This document shows, in pieces, positions 10,401-18,007 of a DNA stretch of 35,667 bases. The notes below the pieces were generated by a model. It was not told where the DNA came from and searched no databases. It was given only the letters and a program-made list of their open reading frames with translations. Source of the stretch: Myxococcota bacterium. Its GTDB lineage: Bacteria > Myxococcota_C > UBA6777. Numbering within the stretch: position 1 is the first letter of the stretch; each line of letters starts with the position of its first letter. The stretch spans positions 1 through 35,667 of the forward strand of contig CAUJFU010000500.1 in NCBI GenBank assembly GCA_963169055.1, written 5' to 3'. The translations under genes and the position numbers were made by a program.

Positions 10401-13400
10401 TGTCCCTTCGACGACAGGCTGACGATCAAGCGAAGATCCTGATATACAGGCGCAACTTCGGGCATCGAGATCACGCGATAGATGCCTTGGTTGTCATCCA
10501 ACACCACCAGATGAAGCAGGTGATGGTGCTTCAAAAGCGCTCGATCGATCACGATCTGGCCTTGTTTGTTGGGCGTCAGGTTTTCAAGAACCACCGAGGG
10601 ATGCTTCAAAAAGTCCAGATTCGGCGAAACACCCGAAGTCACGTGACGGAAATGCCGCCCCGAACTTCCACCATAACCCCATCCACGGCCACCGCCGCCA
10701 CGACCGCCAAAGCCACGGCCACCCAGCGCTGTATCGACGGCTGTTTGTGTGGAACGAACGGCCCACGGATTTAACAACAGGCCGGGCCGACGCAACATAT
10801 TCCCCGGATATTTTTTGGCATACTTGCGATCCAAGATATAACGGTACTCATCACCGATATCCCGACCCGTCGCGTACTGCGAAAGTGGGCGATCCAGCTT
10901 CATCGACCGCGTCCCCAACGCATAGCTCTGAAACAGATCTCCATACACATCAAACTCCGGCCAAAACCGCGTCGCGATCACATGCACCCGCGTTTGCGGG
11001 CTCGCGTTGCGGATTTGTAAGGTCACTCGCTTCGCATCCACCGAAGTTTGTACGTTCACAGGCTGTTGGTAGTTATGTTGCAAGAAAAAGTCTTTGCTGA
11101 CCACATAAGGATCGCGTGGTTTGTCTTTGTCGCCGCGCAGCTCGCCTTTTGCGACGCGCAATGCGATGGCTTGGCGTGTGCCTTTTAAGAAGATCTCGTA
11201 TTCTCCGGCCTTGAGATCATCCAACACAAAAAAGCCATGTTCCAAACGCACGCGATCAAAGAAATCGTGGAGGTAGCCCTCGCCGCGCTTTTCAAAAAAG
11301 GCGAGATGCTCCGAAGACAACGCAGCCCCCGGATGCGCAGGGATCGAGATGGTATCTCCTGCGCGTGCGTGGATCGTATGCGGATAAGCCGTACGGTCGG
11401 GGAAAAGCGGCCAAGTTCTCGAAGAAGCACTCGGCGACGACACACTGATCTCTTCGATCTCAGACAACGCCCCAAGCGAAACACGTCCGTTGTGCTCTGT
11501 GCGCAAACGCACCGTCACGCGATCTGTAAACAGCCGATGCTTCAAGGTGATGCGCACCACACGATCAGGGATCGGCTGGCCATTGCGATCCAACAACTCC
11601 ACCGCATAAGCACTGCCCGCGTGGATCAAATGCAACGCATGAAGCTGACTGCCGCGCTCGATACCGTTGATCTCCTTGGTGCTGCTTGCAGACAACGTAT
11701 CTTCTTTGCCTGTCGCCAAATTCTTGACCTTGGCACGCAACACAAAAGACAAACGGCTCACTTGTTCGGGTACGCGGAAGGTATGCACATACTCGCGCCC
11801 TGCCACCCACTTCAAATCTTCTGTGCGTTTCGAGGCAGACACGCCAAAGCGATCTGTCGCCGTCATCTCAAGACTCACTTCTTGCAACATCTTCAGCGAA
11901 GCAGGCTGCCCATGAATCGAAAGGCTCGGTCGGATCAGCAATTTGGCTTTTTTCCCTGCGAGCAAGGATTCTCGATCCAACGCAAACCCAACACGCAAGT
12001 CGTAGCGCTCGGCGCGATGTTCAAAAGATGAAAGCGAAACAAAGTCCCCGCTCGCCAACAGGATCTTGCTCGTTCGGGGGTGATTGGAATAAGGGATCGC
12101 GATCTTCCCCTCCTTATCGGCGGTATACTCGCGACCGTCCATCCAGATGCTCGGCTTTGCAGCGGGCTTTCCTTCTTCATCAAGGATCGTGAAGATATGC
12201 CCCGCCACGCTTTGGCGCTCCAAGTAAAATAGCTTCCCTTTGCGGATCAATGCACGGCTGCTCTTGCCGTTGCCGATAAAATCGATCACGTACACGCCAC
12301 GCTGTTTGAGCGACGGAAACGAAAAAGATTGACGCACCCGCAAGATCGGCGCTTCTTCGTACGAGTAGCTCTCTTCGCTATTCGCCACCAAACCATCCAG
12401 CTCCAACGCCGTCGTCACTTCCTTTTTGTGCTGCCGATAATAGCTCTCTGCGTTGATCCGATAGACCTTGACGATCAGCTTTTTCACGTTCTTCAAAAAC
12501 AGGTCGAGTTTCACTTCTTGGTGGACGCCAAAGTGATCGGTGTTGCTGCGCGCAAAGTCCAGATCCACCCGCTCGCGCAAGCTCTGATACTCTGATGGCG
12601 ACAGCATCGCAATCCATCTCTCGGCGGAACCCACCCCCGCCATCAGCTTCGTTCGCGCAAACAACGGTCGGAGGTGGCTTTTGTCGATCAACGACGAAAA
12701 GCCCGTATAGCTGGCATCCTTCACAAAAAATTGCTGCAAAAAGCGCTGCACCAACGACCAATCGTCGTATACCGCTGCTTGACCTGTAATCGACGTATAA
12801 TTCCCTCCCATCGAGGGCAGCGAATAACCATGACGATGGCGAAACGTATACGGCAGATAGGACACTTGGCGGGGCATCCGCAGATACTGAAGAAAACGGC
12901 TGCGGTTGTAGACGCCGCGCTGTTCTTCGACTTTCAACCAGTGATACAAGACGTGAATCTTCAACGAAGCATGTACGCTCCCAAGCTTCTTCGCAAACTC
13001 CCAAACGCGCTTGAGATGGGCTTCACGCGCTGCGAGATCATGCGTCAAATCCACATCGCTTGCAGGTTTCAGGCGCTCAAGATACGTCCGAACAAAGCTG
13101 CCATCATTCCGCAACGACGGCATCATCCGACGACAAGCGTCGAGTTGCGCCAACGTCAGCTTCCCATGAATCGTGCGGCTACCAAACGAGATCGAAGTGT
13201 CTTTTTGTTGAAGCTCTCGCACGATCATATCGGGCAGATCCTTGATATCAGGCCGCGTCACCCGCCCCAAGATCTCTCCCCGATGACTCTCCGAGATCCC
13301 CGTCTTTTCTTCCAACAGCCACTGCTCGGCATACGAAGTAAACCGACCCATCGGCGAATATTGCCGCATTGCCCGTTTGTACAAGGTCTCACGGCTGATC

Positions 13401-13816
13401 TTGTTTTGATCGAGCGAAGTCGGTAGCGTCGGTTTTGCCCCACGCACCCGCCGTTGATGGCCGAAGTACAGGTTAAGCTTTTCGCGCAAGTAATCCAAAG
13501 CCGCCTTTGGATCGCTCGAATAACGCAACAACGCTTGCCGATGCTCGATCTCTTGCAATCGACCATCATACGGAAATCGCTGACGCCAACGCACCAACAA
13601 CGCGTCAACTTCTTTCAACTTGTCTTGATGCTGCAAGTACAAGCTTTCAAAGTAGTACGCATCTCCCGTCCCGGGAATCAACTGCTTCAACGCTGCTTTG
13701 CGCTCTGCAGAAAGCGCAAAACGTTCGAGAAAACCGAGTTCTTCCGCTTGTACAGGCGCGACCCAACCCAACAGGCAACACCAACCAAGCAAGATGATCG
13801 CGTAACTCCGCCTCAT
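7496..13816 (-). CDS. Giant secreted alpha-2-macroglobulin-like protein without thioester
   Basis: Predicted exported protein of 2106 aa. A clear signal peptide (MRRSYAIILLGWCCLLGWVAPVQA) precedes a helical, TPR-like first 330 residues. Residues about 400-1000 form a chain of beta-sandwich-like units resembling macroglobulin MG domains (for example the GVYVIDF segment, then GHIFTILDEEGKPAAKPSIWMDG with a G-x-I strand). A Gly/Arg-rich linker lies near 1025-1050 and a second basic then acidic linker near 1370-1405. A helical repeat region follows, and the well-ordered C-terminus contains RVYVKVYARLNGG and YKDGYTDLRGRFDYASL, a block I recall from macroglobulin-like proteins of other phyla. No CxEQ thioester motif is present. 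Start ATG 13816 has AAGGAGG 5 nt upstream. The role is unknown; protease trapping or envelope surface function is inference only. Confidence 0.8.
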   Translation of the reverse strand: MRRSYAIILLGWCCLLGWVAPVQAEELGFLERFALSAERKAALKQLIPGTGDAYYFESLYLQHQDKLKEVDALLVRWRQRFPYDGRLQEIEHRQALLRYSSDPKAALDYLREKLNLYFGHQRRVRGAKPTLPTSLDQNKISRETLYKRAMRQYSPMGRFTSYAEQWLLEEKTGISESHRGEILGRVTRPDIKDLPDMIVRELQQKDTSISFGSRTIHGKLTLAQLDACRRMMPSLRNDGSFVRTYLERLKPASDVDLTHDLAAREAHLKRVWEFAKKLGSVHASLKIHVLYHWLKVEEQRGVYNRSRFLQYLRMPRQVSYLPYTFRHRHGYSLPSMGGNYTSITGQAAVYDDWSLVQRFLQQFFVKDASYTGFSSLIDKSHLRPLFARTKLMAGVGSAERWIAMLSPSEYQSLRERVDLDFARSNTDHFGVHQEVKLDLFLKNVKKLIVKVYRINAESYYRQHKKEVTTALELDGLVANSEESYSYEEAPILRVRQSFSFPSLKQRGVYVIDFIGNGKSSRALIRKGKLFYLERQSVAGHIFTILDEEGKPAAKPSIWMDGREYTADKEGKIAIPYSNHPRTSKILLASGDFVSLSSFEHRAERYDLRVGFALDRESLLAGKKAKLLIRPSLSIHGQPASLKMLQEVSLEMTATDRFGVSASKRTEDLKWVAGREYVHTFRVPEQVSRLSFVLRAKVKNLATGKEDTLSASSTKEINGIERGSQLHALHLIHAGSAYAVELLDRNGQPIPDRVVRITLKHRLFTDRVTVRLRTEHNGRVSLGALSEIEEISVSSPSASSRTWPLFPDRTAYPHTIHARAGDTISIPAHPGAALSSEHLAFFEKRGEGYLHDFFDRVRLEHGFFVLDDLKAGEYEIFLKGTRQAIALRVAKGELRGDKDKPRDPYVVSKDFFLQHNYQQPVNVQTSVDAKRVTLQIRNASPQTRVHVIATRFWPEFDVYGDLFQSYALGTRSMKLDRPLSQYATGRDIGDEYRYILDRKYAKKYPGNMLRRPGLLLNPWAVRSTQTAVDTALGGRGFGGRGGGGRGWGYGGSSGRHFRHVTSGVSPNLDFLKHPSVVLENLTPNKQGQIVIDRALLKHHHLLHLVVLDDNQGIYRVISMPEVAPVYQDLRLIVSLSSKGHFTQQKQVANVEKGGQFKLADITSSEMERLDSLERVFTLLQTLCSDSRLKDFAALMRWPSMTETEKLAFYGKHASHELNFFLFRHDAAFFAKVIRPYLANKYEKTFLDRWLLSEDLVSFLKPWAYSQLNVFERILLAQRIKGELPHTARRLADELALRPMDPQAWSRLFDAVLGLRALDQSDDTGMRDAREKSMEEARTRAYDVMKERAADMPAPPPAMTAPSAPMPSSGADGFAARYRRSRRGYKRSARPMKMKIADEEAAKPTEKKEDEDMDRRSQIAQFFRQKEKTQEWAENNYYKRVLSEQDAALIGNNRFWHALARHDGKSPFLSRYIVEASSNASEALLALAVLDLPWKAGAPKVDYKGRSLLLTAPKAMMIFHKQIRSVDVPKQKSPLLVSQGYFDAARRYRYVGGQRVERYVTEEFLSQKVYGTQVIITNPTAARLKLEILLQIPQGAMPVANGRVTHTQLIHLGAYQTKRLAYLFYFPSNGRFEHFPVHVSQDGRLLAFAAPFLFKVVGKLSKIDGDSWEYISQEAPEEKTLAYLQKANLSRVNLADLAWRMKDQAFFQKAIAILQQRHYFHPILWSYSIHHNQPSVITEYLKHQDSFLSVCGSYLRSPLVQIDPVERKLYEHLEYRPLVNARAHALGKGRKILNDRFREQYQRLLKILSYKPALSAHDHIAVAYYLLLQDRTEEALARFALVDAKQLASQIQYDYFRAYVGFFGEKPADARAIAVSYKEHPVPRWRKRFREVLSQLDEIVGKTAVSAPAEKTAAKDTSPSLTLKLEGRKLSLRFANLNTIQLRYYPMDVELLFSRSPFLRQLSGRFTVVKPAFVSTQQVSIAQRALDLELPAQFQNSNVMIEVSAHGLHRNVVSYANALDVQIFEQQGHLQVLHEKTQRGMSRVYVKVYARLNGGSVQFYKDGYTDLRGRFDYASLSTDTLDRVERFSVLVLSEKEGAVVREITPPRQ

Positions 13817-14236
13817 CTGTCCTCCTTTTTGTATGGTTCCTCACAAGATCCCGCATCTGCGGGAGACGAATACAAATCAAACACCCACCTCAAACGAGGC
13901 TTCGCACCCTACGATCTTTGCTGCCGCTGTTTTTTTGCAAACCGCTCTTCTAACACGCGATGCCTTATCGCAAAAAACTTCGGATACTTCGCCTTTTCAA
14001 AAGCATCCAACCGCAAAAACACCTCGCTGCTCGGTTGATCTGCGTCAACTTTCTTGTTGATCTGCACACCACTTTTCTATTCACCCAAACTATACTGAAA
14101 GCCGTTGCGAAAAAAGCCCCGAACACAGGCATTCAAAAACAGACTCCTTCTAGTCACTTGCTTTTTGCTGATGTTCCTACATTCTTCACAACCCCCCACA
14201 CTCCCATCCCAACGCCACATCATCCAAGGAGGCGAG
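13817..14236. promoter_or_regulatory. 420-bp divergent intergenic region
   Basis: No convincing gene is seen here. It must hold promoters for the minus-strand giant gene and the plus-strand zinc-finger gene. A perfect palindrome TCCCGCA-TC-TGCGGGA at 13849-13864 lies about 35 nt upstream of the giant gene and may be an operator or leader hairpin. TATACT at 14091-14096 is a good -10 candidate for the plus strand, but no matching -35 is clear. Confidence 0.4.
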
Positions 14237-14575
14237 ATGACGAACCACCCAACCATTCGGGCCAAGCTCGAAGCTGAAGCACAAACCCTGCGCCACCGCC
14301 TTCAAAAGATCCAAGGCGATCTGCGCCAAGAAGACGGCGCGCTCAGTGCGGACTTTGAGGAACAAGCCGTCGAACTCGAAAACAGCGAAGTCCTCGCAGC
14401 TCTCGAAGATCAAACGCATCAAAAACTCCGACTAATCGAGCAAACGCTCCAACGCATCCACAACGGAAATTACGGCGTCTGCAACGATTGTGGCGATCCC
14501 ATCGGCTCCAAGCGCCTCGAAGCCATCCCTTATGCAACTCGCTGCATCAAGTGTGCGGAATCTGCCGAAACATAA
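14237..14575 (+). CDS. TraR/DksA-family C4 zinc-finger protein
   Basis: Small protein of 112 aa likely to bind RNA polymerase through the secondary channel, as DksA/TraR proteins do. It has an N-terminal coiled coil (about 5-75) with the acidic tip region ADFEEQAVELENSEVL, then a C4 zinc finger with CNDC and CIKC separated by 17 residues, matching the DksA/TraR spacing. The DxxDxA tip motif of E. coli DksA is not present as such, so activity may differ. It is shorter than DksA (151 aa) and resembles the short 'TraR/DksA' proteins of many delta-proteobacteria. ATG 14237 follows AAGGAGG (14226-14232). The last 33 bp of the gene are repeated 69 bp downstream. Confidence 0.9.
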   Translation: MTNHPTIRAKLEAEAQTLRHRLQKIQGDLRQEDGALSADFEEQAVELENSEVLAALEDQTHQKLRLIEQTLQRIHNGNYGVCNDCGDPIGSKRLEAIPYATRCIKCAESAET

Positions 14576-14576
14576 C
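14544..14576 (+). repeat. 33-bp direct repeat, copy 1 (3' end of zinc-finger gene)
   Basis: Begins at GCATCAAGTGTGCGG in the second CxxC and runs through the TAA stop. It is identical to 14613-14645 except for one base. The offset between copies is 69 bp. Confidence 0.95.
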
Positions 14577-14612
14577 ACCGCACAACGTAAACAGATGCCC
14601 AGCGTGATTGCC

Positions 14613-14645
14613 GCATCAAGTGTGCGGAATCTGCTGAAACATAAC
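14613..14645 (+). repeat. 33-bp direct repeat, copy 2 (non-coding remnant)
   Basis: Repeats the 3' tail of the upstream zinc-finger gene, including the stop codon, with one mismatch. It lies in the 140-bp gap before the macro-domain gene and is not part of an intact gene. Confidence 0.95.
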
Positions 14646-14715
14646 CCCAACGGTATTCTCCGTTCTTTTACACAACACCTGCTCTCTTGTCTCTCCCTTA
14701 GAAAGGAATCACACG

Positions 14716-15207
14716 ATGATTTACGAAGTTAGCGGCGATATCCTCAAAACCAAAGCACAAGCCATCGCTCATGGGGTCGCTCCCAACGATCCCTTCAACC
14801 AAGGTCTTGCACACGCTTTGCGCGAACAATGGCCCGCGCTCTACAAAGACTTTCGCCACTACTGCCACACTTCCCATCCCGCCGTTGGCGACGTCTGGAT
14901 GTGGGGCAGTGTGGGCGGTGTGCGTATCGTCAACCTCATGACCCAAGAAGCCTCTTACGATCATGGTTCGCGGCCCGGAAAAGCCACCATCGCTCATGTG
15001 AACCACGCATTGCGTGCGCTTCACAAACTTGCCGAAACAGAAGGCTTTACCAGCCTCGCTCTCCCTCGGCTCGCCACAGGCGTCGGCGGACTCGATTGGC
15101 AAGAAGTCTTCCCTCTCATCCAACAACATCTCGGCTCTCTGCACATCCCCATCTACGTCTATTCCGAATTTCATCCCGGCCAACAAGCCGACGAACCCGG
15201 CCTCTAA
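14716..15207 (+). CDS. Macro-domain protein, TARG1/DarG-like class
   Basis: Stand-alone macro domain of 163 aa, a fold that binds ADP-ribose and in many members removes it from proteins or nucleic acids. Seen: GDILKTKAQAIAHGVAPND at the N-terminus, a central VRIVNLMTQE strand, and LPRLATGVGGLDWQEVFPLI, which aligns with the catalytic-loop region of the ALC1/TARG1 class. The position of the TARG1 catalytic Asp appears to be Gly (GVGGLDW), as I recall for DarG-type domains; a Lys is present in RPGKATI. No DarT-like toxin lies next to it, so a toxin-antitoxin role is not supported here. AAAGGA at 14702-14707 supports ATG 14716. Its 3' end is duplicated downstream, flanking a palindromic element. 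Confidence 0.88.
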   Translation: MIYEVSGDILKTKAQAIAHGVAPNDPFNQGLAHALREQWPALYKDFRHYCHTSHPAVGDVWMWGSVGGVRIVNLMTQEASYDHGSRPGKATIAHVNHALRALHKLAETEGFTSLALPRLATGVGGLDWQEVFPLIQQHLGSLHIPIYVYSEFHPGQQADEPGL

Positions 15208-15237
15208 ACTCCCCATCCCTCCGCCTTTTCGCACCTT
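15168..15237 (+). repeat. 70-bp direct repeat, copy 1 (3' end of macro gene)
   Basis: Covers the last codons and stop of the macro-domain gene plus 30 bp of flank. It matches 15353-15422 with three substitutions, at an offset of 185 bp. Confidence 0.95.
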
Positions 15238-15352
15238 ACACGATATCCGCAAGATGTGTGATCGAAGGATAGTGCGTAGATGCCCTACGGTTGGGCAGCC
15301 ACAGGGGGCTGCCCCTACGTTTTACGATCACACAATGGGCGGATTTCGTATT
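15238..15352. repeat. 115-bp palindromic element, copy 1
   Basis: A near-perfect inverted repeat fills the exact interval between the two 70-bp direct repeats. The outer arms contain CGATATCCGC and its partner GCGGATTTCG, then GTGTGATCG pairs with CGATCACAC, then CGTAG with CTACG, and GGGCAGCC with GGCTGCCC around a small loop. It encodes nothing. A related copy lies at 25298-25373 in opposite orientation. It looks like a small mobile palindrome (MITE or REP type). Confidence 0.85.
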
Positions 15353-15422
15353 ATTTCATCCCAGCCAACAAGCCGACGAACCCGACCGCTAAACTCCCCA
15401 TCCCTCCGCCTTTTCGCACCTT
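15353..15422 (+). repeat. 70-bp direct repeat, copy 2 (non-coding remnant)
   Basis: Second copy of the macro-gene tail, including the remnant stop codon. It ends 13 bp before the stop of the convergent Cys-rich lipoprotein gene at 15436. Confidence 0.95.
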
Positions 15423-15435
15423 CACCCATATTCTT

Positions 15436-17739
15436 TCACGGTTTCAAACAAACTTGGCGCGTGCCGCCTGCGATGCTAAAGCATTGATCGCCGCTGCTGC
15501 AATCCAGAGACGATGTACAGATCTTGCGGCAATACGCCTTCGGTTGGTTGGTTTCGCTGACGCAAAGATGCGTGCTTTCACAAAAGCCCAACAAGGGACT
15601 GCACTCTTCGGCATTTTTTCGTACGGTATCGCGCACGCAAACGCCCAATCCATTTTGTAGCGAGGTACAGCGATAGCCTGAGACGCATCCTTGTTGGCCG
15701 GTAGTTCGGCGCGGTTCGCATGTAAAGAGGCAGATCGCATCATCACCAAAAGCAGTGCATGTGTGTGATCGCTCGCACAACGTGTTGACGGTTCCGCACG
15801 CAGCGCCCTGCAAGCCTCCTCCACGCGAAGGGACACACGCAGAACGAGGAACTTCGGGAGAAAGAACGGACTGTGCGACACAAAGATAATCTTTGGCGCA
15901 ATCGACGGTGTTGTTGGGGACGGTACAACCGAGGGCGCATGTTTTGGCTCCGCCCCAATCCACACAAGACTCGCCGCTTGCGCAATCTCCTTGTGTGCTG
16001 CATGGCTTGGCGGGAGTGGCCGTCTGACAAGACAACCGATCTCGGCAGACTTGTTGGTGCGTGCAAACGCGCCCCGTGAGACCGCAACTTCGTTCGAGGC
16101 AAACGCCTTTGACCGCACCACCGCCGCTGATCGCCCCGCAGTACTCGGTGCTTGTGCAGGGAAGCGCTGTTGGTTTCACAGGATCGCAAGTCTTTCGACA
16201 ATCGCGTTGATAACAATACGTCCCGCTCGTACACTTTCCCGGGATATTTTCACAAGTCGGAGGAAGACAAAGGCCGATCTTTGATCGAGGTTGATCGACG
16301 GCGATACACTCTTCGCCTTGTGCGCACATCCCTTGGAGGCTGGTGTCACAGATCTTGCGGCACAAGCTCTGAAGGCCGTCACTTCGACAGATCAGCTCGA
16401 CATCGCAAGGGCTTGCGGAGGCATCGCAGGTTTCGCCGACTTTTTTTCCTTGTGCGCGTGTAGGCAAGCAAACGCCCAAGACTTCGGAGGCTGTGCCTTG
16501 TAAGAAGGAGCAGGCTTTCCCACCCGAACAAGACGACACCACCAGCGGATCGCAAGCTTGGCGGCAACGATTTTGCCCATCAATCGAGACACAAACGAGA
16601 TCCTTTTGGCAACCCGCCCCTGCCAAGGCCGAACAAGGCTCTCCTTCGGCGGGCAGTTCGCATCGGCCTCCCTTGCAAAGGCGACCATTCAAACACTGAT
16701 CGTCGCGTGTACAAGGCCCCAAGCAACGACCATCCGAACATCGAAACGAAGCGCAATCCTCGGCCTTTTCGCAACTCTCACAACGCCCTGCCTTGCACAG
16801 ACCAGACGAGCACTGCGCATCGTTCGCGCAGCTTTTTTGACAAATGCCCTTTTCGCAAACGCCCGAACCACAATCGGCTCCGCTGTTGCACTTGGTGCAG
16901 ACGCCGCCCGTACCGCAAAAAAACGTCTCCAAGCAATCGTCGGCTTTTGTACAAGGCACACAACGACCAGTAGAGGCGCATACACCGGGACAATCGCTAT
17001 CTCGCTCACACGGTGCGCAGCGCCCTTCGGCGATCTTGCAATAGAGTGTTTGTGTGCAATCTTCTCGCTTTTCACAAGGCTTACAGAGACCGCTCGCCTT
17101 GTCACAATAGCCCGGGCATTGGTTGTCTTGGCTGCAAGGAAGACAGACACCGTTGGTTTCATCGCAGTATCCGGGGCATTGGCTATCGCTGTTGCAAGGC
17201 TTACACACGCCTTGTTCACAAAATCCCGAGGTACAGTCTTCTCGCTTTGCGCAGGCTGTGCAGCGGCCTTCGACACAACGCCCTGTTGCGCATTGTTCGT
17301 TGGCATCGCAAGGTTTGCAGATTCCTGCGTCGCAGCGCAGATCTCCGCAATCCTTCGCATCGACACAAGGCTTACAAACGCCTTGGACGCAAACGCCCGA
17401 TGCACAGTCTTTTGCGCTTGCGCAAGGCATGCAAAAACCATCTTTGTTGCACAAGCCGCTGCGACAATCGGACGCCGTTTTACACGGTGGCCCGGGCGCA
17501 TCGAGCAGCGTACAGATCCCCTCGGCACATCGCTCGTTGGGACCACAACGCGCTCGCCCTTCTTCGGCATCGGCACACGGATATCCCACCATCGAAAAAG
17601 AACCGACAAAACAAGCACTCTGAAACATCAACCCAAGAAACCACAGCCCCCACAAGCTCCATCGCTTCCAAACGCTGCTTCTCTGACAATGACGCAATGT
17701 CCCATGTATCGGCATGATCAAACTCTTCACAACAAACAT
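15436..17739 (-). CDS. Cys-rich modular lipoprotein
   Basis: Predicted secreted lipoprotein of up to 767 aa. After a basic stretch, a hydrophobic segment ends in FQSAC, a plausible though imperfect lipobox. From about residue 55 to 370 it is a string of about 16-18 short modules of the type C-x(5)-C-x(4-6)-C-x(6)-C (for example CASAKDCASGVCVQGVCKPC). The C-terminal half has longer Cys-rich modules with regular spacing (CxxxxxCxSGxxC). Such proteins are common on myxobacterial-type cell surfaces; disulfide-stabilised adhesive or scaffold roles are inferred. The longest frame starts at 17739, but ATG 17715 (MPIHGT) is equally likely because neither has a strong RBS. Few hydrophobic residues follow the signal, consistent with an extracellular location. 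Confidence 0.85.
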   Translation of the reverse strand: MFVVKSLIMPIHGTLRHCQRSSVWKRWSLWGLWFLGLMFQSACFVGSFSMVGYPCADAEEGRARCGPNERCAEGICTLLDAPGPPCKTASDCRSGLCNKDGFCMPCASAKDCASGVCVQGVCKPCVDAKDCGDLRCDAGICKPCDANEQCATGRCVEGRCTACAKREDCTSGFCEQGVCKPCNSDSQCPGYCDETNGVCLPCSQDNQCPGYCDKASGLCKPCEKREDCTQTLYCKIAEGRCAPCERDSDCPGVCASTGRCVPCTKADDCLETFFCGTGGVCTKCNSGADCGSGVCEKGICQKSCANDAQCSSGLCKAGRCESCEKAEDCASFRCSDGRCLGPCTRDDQCLNGRLCKGGRCELPAEGEPCSALAGAGCQKDLVCVSIDGQNRCRQACDPLVVSSCSGGKACSFLQGTASEVLGVCLPTRAQGKKVGETCDASASPCDVELICRSDGLQSLCRKICDTSLQGMCAQGEECIAVDQPRSKIGLCLPPTCENIPGKCTSGTYCYQRDCRKTCDPVKPTALPCTSTEYCGAISGGGAVKGVCLERSCGLTGRVCTHQQVCRDRLSCQTATPAKPCSTQGDCASGESCVDWGGAKTCALGCTVPNNTVDCAKDYLCVAQSVLSPEVPRSACVPSRGGGLQGAACGTVNTLCERSHTCTAFGDDAICLFTCEPRRTTGQQGCVSGYRCTSLQNGLGVCVRDTVRKNAEECSPLLGFCESTHLCVSETNQPKAYCRKICTSSLDCSSGDQCFSIAGGTRQVCLKP

Positions 17740-17888
17740 TCAACAACCCAACCCACCAGTTTCAGGGAATTCTCCCAGATCACCAGCCTCAAAACTCACA
17801 CCATACACCAAACTCCCGAACAAAGACCAGATCCCGCCTGTTCTTTCGCGTCTGCCCTTTGGCTTGTGACCTCCTCACCAAACTCCGC

Positions 17889-17917
17889 TTGACTTTCCAC
17901 GCGATCTCCATTAGAGA
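17889..17917 (+). promoter_or_regulatory. Candidate sigma70-type promoter of the ATP-grasp cluster
   Basis: TTGACT (17889-17894), a 17-bp spacer and TAGAGA (17912-17917) lie about 90 bp upstream of the first ATP-grasp gene, within the 268-bp divergent gap. The -35 is close to consensus and the -10 is weak, so this is a suggestion only. Confidence 0.4.
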
Positions 17918-18007
17918 AACCACCAATTTCTCAGGTGTTCTCACACCCAACCAACCCAACACAGTCTCACCGCGATCACGCCGCGATCAAGCAAGCGAGG
18001 TGCTTTG

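Noticed and set aside
14716-15207. DarTG toxin-antitoxin module
   Set aside because: No DarT-like ADP-ribosyltransferase in either neighbouring gene.
15238-15352. Insertion sequence
   Set aside because: No transposase; at 115 bp it can only be a non-autonomous palindromic element.
16558-17892. 444-aa open frame antisense to the Cys-rich lipoprotein
   Set aside because: Product of the repeated module codons read on the other strand; no start signal and no domain.
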